From the NCBI GenBank assembly GCA_947588605.1, contig CANPYK010000001.1, positions 1-64,000 of the forward strand: DNA of 64,000 bases. The letters run 5' to 3'. Every line of letters starts with the position of its first letter. The stretch's first letter is position 1. Below the pieces are notes generated by a model. It searched no databases, was not told where the DNA came from, and was given only the letters and a program-made list of their open reading frames with translations. Source of the stretch: an uncultured Oscillospiraceae bacterium (GTDB taxonomy: Bacteria; Bacillota; Clostridia; Oscillospirales; Oscillospiraceae). The position numbers were made by a program, and so were the translations under genes. Shown here piece after piece: positions 62,018 to 64,000 of the stretch.

Positions 62018-62269
62018 ATGTTTATTAACAAGTCCCCTTGCGGAAAGAATAACATTTGCGGGGAAACACTAGCCCGCTTGAGAAAGCAGCGCAAGCTGTC
62101 CCAGCGTGCATTAGCTGATGCTCTTCAACTCGCCGGTCTTGACATTGATAAAAACGCTATCCAGCGCATTGAGGCCGGGAAAAGGTTTGTGACAGATATA
62201 GAGGTCCTGGCGTTTTCCTCAATTTTTGATATGACCCCCAACGAATTGCTCAACCCAGAACACGATTGA
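62018..62269 (+). CDS. XRE-family HTH regulator
   Basis: Small DNA-binding protein, 83 residues, with one HTH (about 19-72): GETLARLRKQRKLSQRALAD, then NAIQRIEAGKRFVTDIEVLA and FDMTPNELL. ATG 62018 follows AAGGAGGTG; the earlier GTG lies in that site. Likely binds the two nearby TTGACA/TGTCAA operators and controls itself and the divergent gene. Base use is more AT-rich than neighbours, which suggests recent acquisition. Confidence 0.85.
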   Translation: MFINKSPCGKNNICGETLARLRKQRKLSQRALADALQLAGLDIDKNAIQRIEAGKRFVTDIEVLAFSSIFDMTPNELLNPEHD

Positions 62270-62307
62270 CAGCACGGTTATTATCCCGTCAAAAGGCTGG
62301 TGAGAAA

Positions 62308-62517
62308 ATGTTTAGAAAACGTCTTCGCGGGGCGCGGATGGGGGCTGGGCTTACGCAGCAGCGGATGGCGGACCTTTTGGGGATCTCGCTCAACGGCTAT
62401 CAGAAGTACGAGCAGGGGGAGACGCAGCCGCCGCTGGATACGCTGGTCAGGCTTTCCCGTATCCTGAACGTCACAACGGACTACCTTCTTTGCAACGACC
62501 GGCCGCCCGAGGAATGA
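62308..62517 (+). CDS. XRE-family HTH regulator, second
   Basis: A 69-residue protein with a CI-like HTH: LRGARMGAGLTQQRMADLLG, then SLNGYQKYEQGETQPPLDTL and LNVTTDYLLCND. ATG 62308 follows GGTGAG; a TTG start at 62266 overlapping the previous stop is possible but has no site. Target unknown. It is 58 bases before the L10 operon promoter and probably belongs with the first regulator. Confidence 0.84.
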   Translation: MFRKRLRGARMGAGLTQQRMADLLGISLNGYQKYEQGETQPPLDTLVRLSRILNVTTDYLLCNDRPPEE

Positions 62518-62574
62518 GCCCGGCTTACAAGCCCTCGCCGCCCCTGAAAAATCCCAAAAACCTTGAAAAAATCC

Positions 62575-62603
62575 TTGACAGGCGGGAAAAGGTGTGGTAT
62601 GAT
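62575..62603 (+). promoter_or_regulatory. Predicted promoter of the rplJ-rplL operon
   Basis: TTGACA at 62575-62580, 17-bp spacer, TATGAT at 62598-62603 with an extended TGG before it. Confidence 0.78.
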
Positions 62604-62609
62604 GCCATA

Positions 62610-62712
62610 GCGTTCCAAAGACAGCAGGTGTGGAGACACGTAAATCCTGCCGAGGGCGGCAAATGTGATTTGCTTTACCGTGCCCCGATGCTTTGCGCGT
62701 CGGGGCATTTTC
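62610..62712 (+). promoter_or_regulatory. Ribosomal protein L10 leader with attenuator
   Basis: The AGACAGCAGGTG...TAAATCCTGCCGAGG pair (62619-62655) is the hallmark of the Firmicutes L10 leader, which binds the L10-(L12)4 complex. It is followed by TGCCCCGA/TCGGGGCA (62681-62688 and 62700-62707) and TTTTCT, an intrinsic terminator. Expected to give autorepression by premature termination. Confidence 0.88.
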
Positions 62713-62747
62713 TGTGGACGCCATCATAACCGTGGAGGTGAAAAATC

Positions 62748-63281
62748 ATGCCCAACGCAAAGGTCCTGAGCGAGAAGCAGGCCATCGTCGCCGCGCTCAA
62801 GGAGAAGCTCAAGGGAGCCAAGGCCGGCGTGCTGGTGGATTACTCCGGCATCACCGTGGCCGACGACACCGCCCTTCGCCGCAAGATGCGCGAGGAGAAG
62901 GTGGAGTACGCCGTCGTCAAGAACACCCTGGTCCGCTTCGCCATCGACGACGCCGGATACGCAGAGCTCGATCCCCTGCTCCATGGCACCACGTCCCTGG
63001 CCATCTCCCATGAGGACGAGCTGGCCCCCGCCAGAGTCGTCGCGGAGTACGCCGAGAAGCTCCAGAACTGCTTCGAGATCAAGGGCGGCTTCATGGACGG
63101 GAAGGTCATTTCCGTGGACGAGATCAAGGCCCTCGCCAAGATCCCCCCGCTGCCCATCCTGCGCGCCCAGGTGCTCGGCACCATGCTGGCCCCCATTTCC
63201 CAGCTGGCCTGCGTGCTCAACGCCATCGCCGAGAAGCAGGGCGCCCCTGCCGGCGAGCCCGAAGCGGCTCCCGCCGAGTAA
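62748..63281 (+). CDS. rplJ: 50S ribosomal protein L10
   Basis: Base of the ribosomal stalk; binds 23S rRNA and L7/L12 dimers. The 177-residue protein begins PNAKVLSEKQAIVAALKEKL, contains GVLVDYSGITVADDTALRRK near residues 27-46 and the C-terminal helix that holds L12, with an added Ala/Pro/Glu tail. GTGGAGGTG precedes ATG 62748. The usual upstream rplK-rplA pair is replaced by the small-regulator island. Confidence 0.95.
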   Translation: MPNAKVLSEKQAIVAALKEKLKGAKAGVLVDYSGITVADDTALRRKMREEKVEYAVVKNTLVRFAIDDAGYAELDPLLHGTTSLAISHEDELAPARVVAEYAEKLQNCFEIKGGFMDGKVISVDEIKALAKIPPLPILRAQVLGTMLAPISQLACVLNAIAEKQGAPAGEPEAAPAE

Positions 63282-63325
63282 AAACAAACTGAAAAAATCA
63301 AAATTCTTACAGGAGGAACAATACA

Positions 63326-63706
63326 ATGGCTGCTGAAAAAGTCACCGCCCTGATCGACGAGATCAAGGCTCTCACCGTTCTTGAGCTCTCTGAGCTCGTA
63401 CATGCTCTCGAGGAGGAGTTCGGCGTCTCCGCCGCCGCCATGGCCGCTCCCGCCGCCGGCGCCGCCGCCGCTGCCCCCGCCGCCGAGGAGAAGACCGAGT
63501 TTGACGTGGTCCTGGCCGGCTTCGACGCCGCTTCCAAGATCAAGGTCATCAAGGCCGTCCGTGAGATCACCAACCAGGGCCTCGCCGAGGCCAAGGCCAC
63601 TGTCGAGGGCGCTCCCAAGACCATCAAGGAAGCCTGCTCCAAGGACGAGGCCGAGGAGCTCAAGAAGAAGCTGGAGGAAGCCGGCGGCAAGGTCGAGCTG
63701 AAATAA
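63326..63706 (+). CDS. rplL: 50S ribosomal protein L7/L12
   Basis: Stalk protein that recruits translation factors. The 126-residue protein has the N-terminal dimer helices ([20 protein letters not shown]), an Ala/Pro hinge near 37-53 and the C-terminal factor-binding domain [20 protein letters not shown]...[27 protein letters not shown] precedes ATG 63326. A structured repeat follows its stop by one base; rpoB is not reached before the window ends. Confidence 0.96.
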   Translation: MAAEKVTALIDEIKALTVLELSELVHALEEEFGVSAAAMAAPAAGAAAAAPAAEEKTEFDVVLAGFDAASKIKVIKAVREITNQGLAEAKATVEGAPKTIKEACSKDEAEELKKKLEEAGGKVELK

Positions 63707-63707
63707 A

Positions 63708-63900
63708 CTGGCGAAAAATGGCTGCGCCATTTTTCTGCCAAAAGGAACGTGCGGAAAACCTCCGGCGAAAGGTCTGCGGACCTTTCGCCGGAGGTTTTCC
63801 TGCTGTTTTGCTGCGCGCACGGCCCCTATGGGGCCGCACACTCCGCAAAACAAAAGGTATTTTTTCCGACGTACATGCCGCCGGAAAAAATGGCTCGATG
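63708..63900 (+). repeat. Constant-scaffold, variable-stem hairpin element, copy B
   Basis: Same order as copy A: CTGGC; stem 1 GAAAAATGGC/GCCATTTTTC (63713-63735); TGCCAAAAGGAACGTGC; stem 2, 22 bp, at 63753-63774 and 63779-63800 around TGCG; TGCTG; stem 3 TTTTGC (63806-63811)/GCAAAA (63845-63850) enclosing CGGCCCC/GGGGCCG; 50-base tail 63851-63900, one mismatch to copy A. Confidence 0.8.
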
Positions 63901-64000
63901 GGAGGGAATAAGGTTGCGGCGCTTTGCGCCGCCTTGATAAAAAATGCGCCGCAAAGCGGCGCATCCTTTTTAAGCCCCCTCCTCGTAGGAGGGGGGCAGG
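63901..64000. repeat. GC-rich mosaic repeat, cut by window end
   Basis: Contains the GGTTGCGGCGCTTTGCGCCGCC and TGCGCCGC/GCGGCGCA stems, CCTTTTT, and the GCCCCCTCCTCGTAGGAGGG block also seen at about 372, 22860, 27355, 40207 and 61165. Confidence 0.78.

Noticed and set aside
62018-62517. HTH genes as a prophage remnant
   Set aside because: No integrase, attachment repeats or structural phage genes are nearby.

Overview
The window reads as a chromosomal piece of a GC-rich, low-oxygen, spore-forming member of the Firmicutes, most likely a gut Oscillospiraceae-type clostridium. The evidence is a yabP-yabQ-divIC-yabR sporulation/division cluster, IreB, an alr-mazF pair, rubrerythrin, a GlgC/GlgD-type glycogen operon, an L10 leader before rplJ-rplL, and TTGACA/TATAAT-type promoters. 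No rRNA, tRNA, CRISPR array, integrase or complete insertion sequence was seen. The genus is inference from gene style; I could not search databases.

Layout. 0.5-12.3 kb (+): envelope genes plsY, uppP, ftsK/spoIIIE, murJ, then a surface-glycan operon (O-antigen-ligase-like protein, GT4, two DUF4330-like proteins, and a GT4-CsaB pyruvyl-transferase fusion). 12.3-16.8 kb (+): an M16C peptidase and a zinc-ribbon/transglutaminase-like membrane protein. 16.9-21.9 kb: the oxidative half-TCA branch, citrate synthase (-) divergent from aconitase-isocitrate dehydrogenase (+), giving 2-oxoglutarate. 22-24 kb: repeat-rich DNA and a probable sigma/anti-sigma deletion chimera. 24.1-28.8 kb (-): small proteins, MurT with a GatD that lacks its catalytic residues, and an M23 endopeptidase. 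29-30.6 kb (+): the yab cluster. 30.7-42.5 kb (-): large orphan proteins, IreB, MazF, alanine racemase, NnrD, glycerol kinase, a RelE/RHH toxin-antitoxin pair and a frameshifted carbohydrate-binding lipoprotein. 42.8-55.9 kb (+): glycogen operon glgB-glgP-glgC-glgD-glgA-(GH13::GH77)-pgi, covering synthesis, breakdown and return to glycolysis. 56-58 kb: mobile-element-rich segment with a small RNA, a disrupted micro-peptide gene and rodA. 58.3-60.7 kb (+): tsaE-tsaB, upp, rubrerythrin. 61.7-62.5 kb: small regulator island. 62.6-63.7 kb: L10 leader, rplJ, rplL.

The non-coding DNA is the most unusual part. (1) Four copies of a MITE-like element (about 159 bp, one of 319 bp) share roughly 19-bp terminal inverted repeats and each is flanked by a 3-bp TAA or TTA duplication. 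Removing one copy precisely, leaving one TAA, restores a 29-codon reading frame behind a perfect promoter and ribosome-binding site; a convergent RNA gene overlaps its 3' end. (2) Two 190-193 bp elements, just behind the stop codons of rubrerythrin and rplL, share a fixed scaffold (50-bp tail, 49/50 identical) but carry three stems with different sequences that still pair perfectly. (3) A 54-bp perfect palindrome after the isocitrate dehydrogenase gene has a parS-like core. (4) GC-rich mosaic repeats fill nearly every long intergenic gap.
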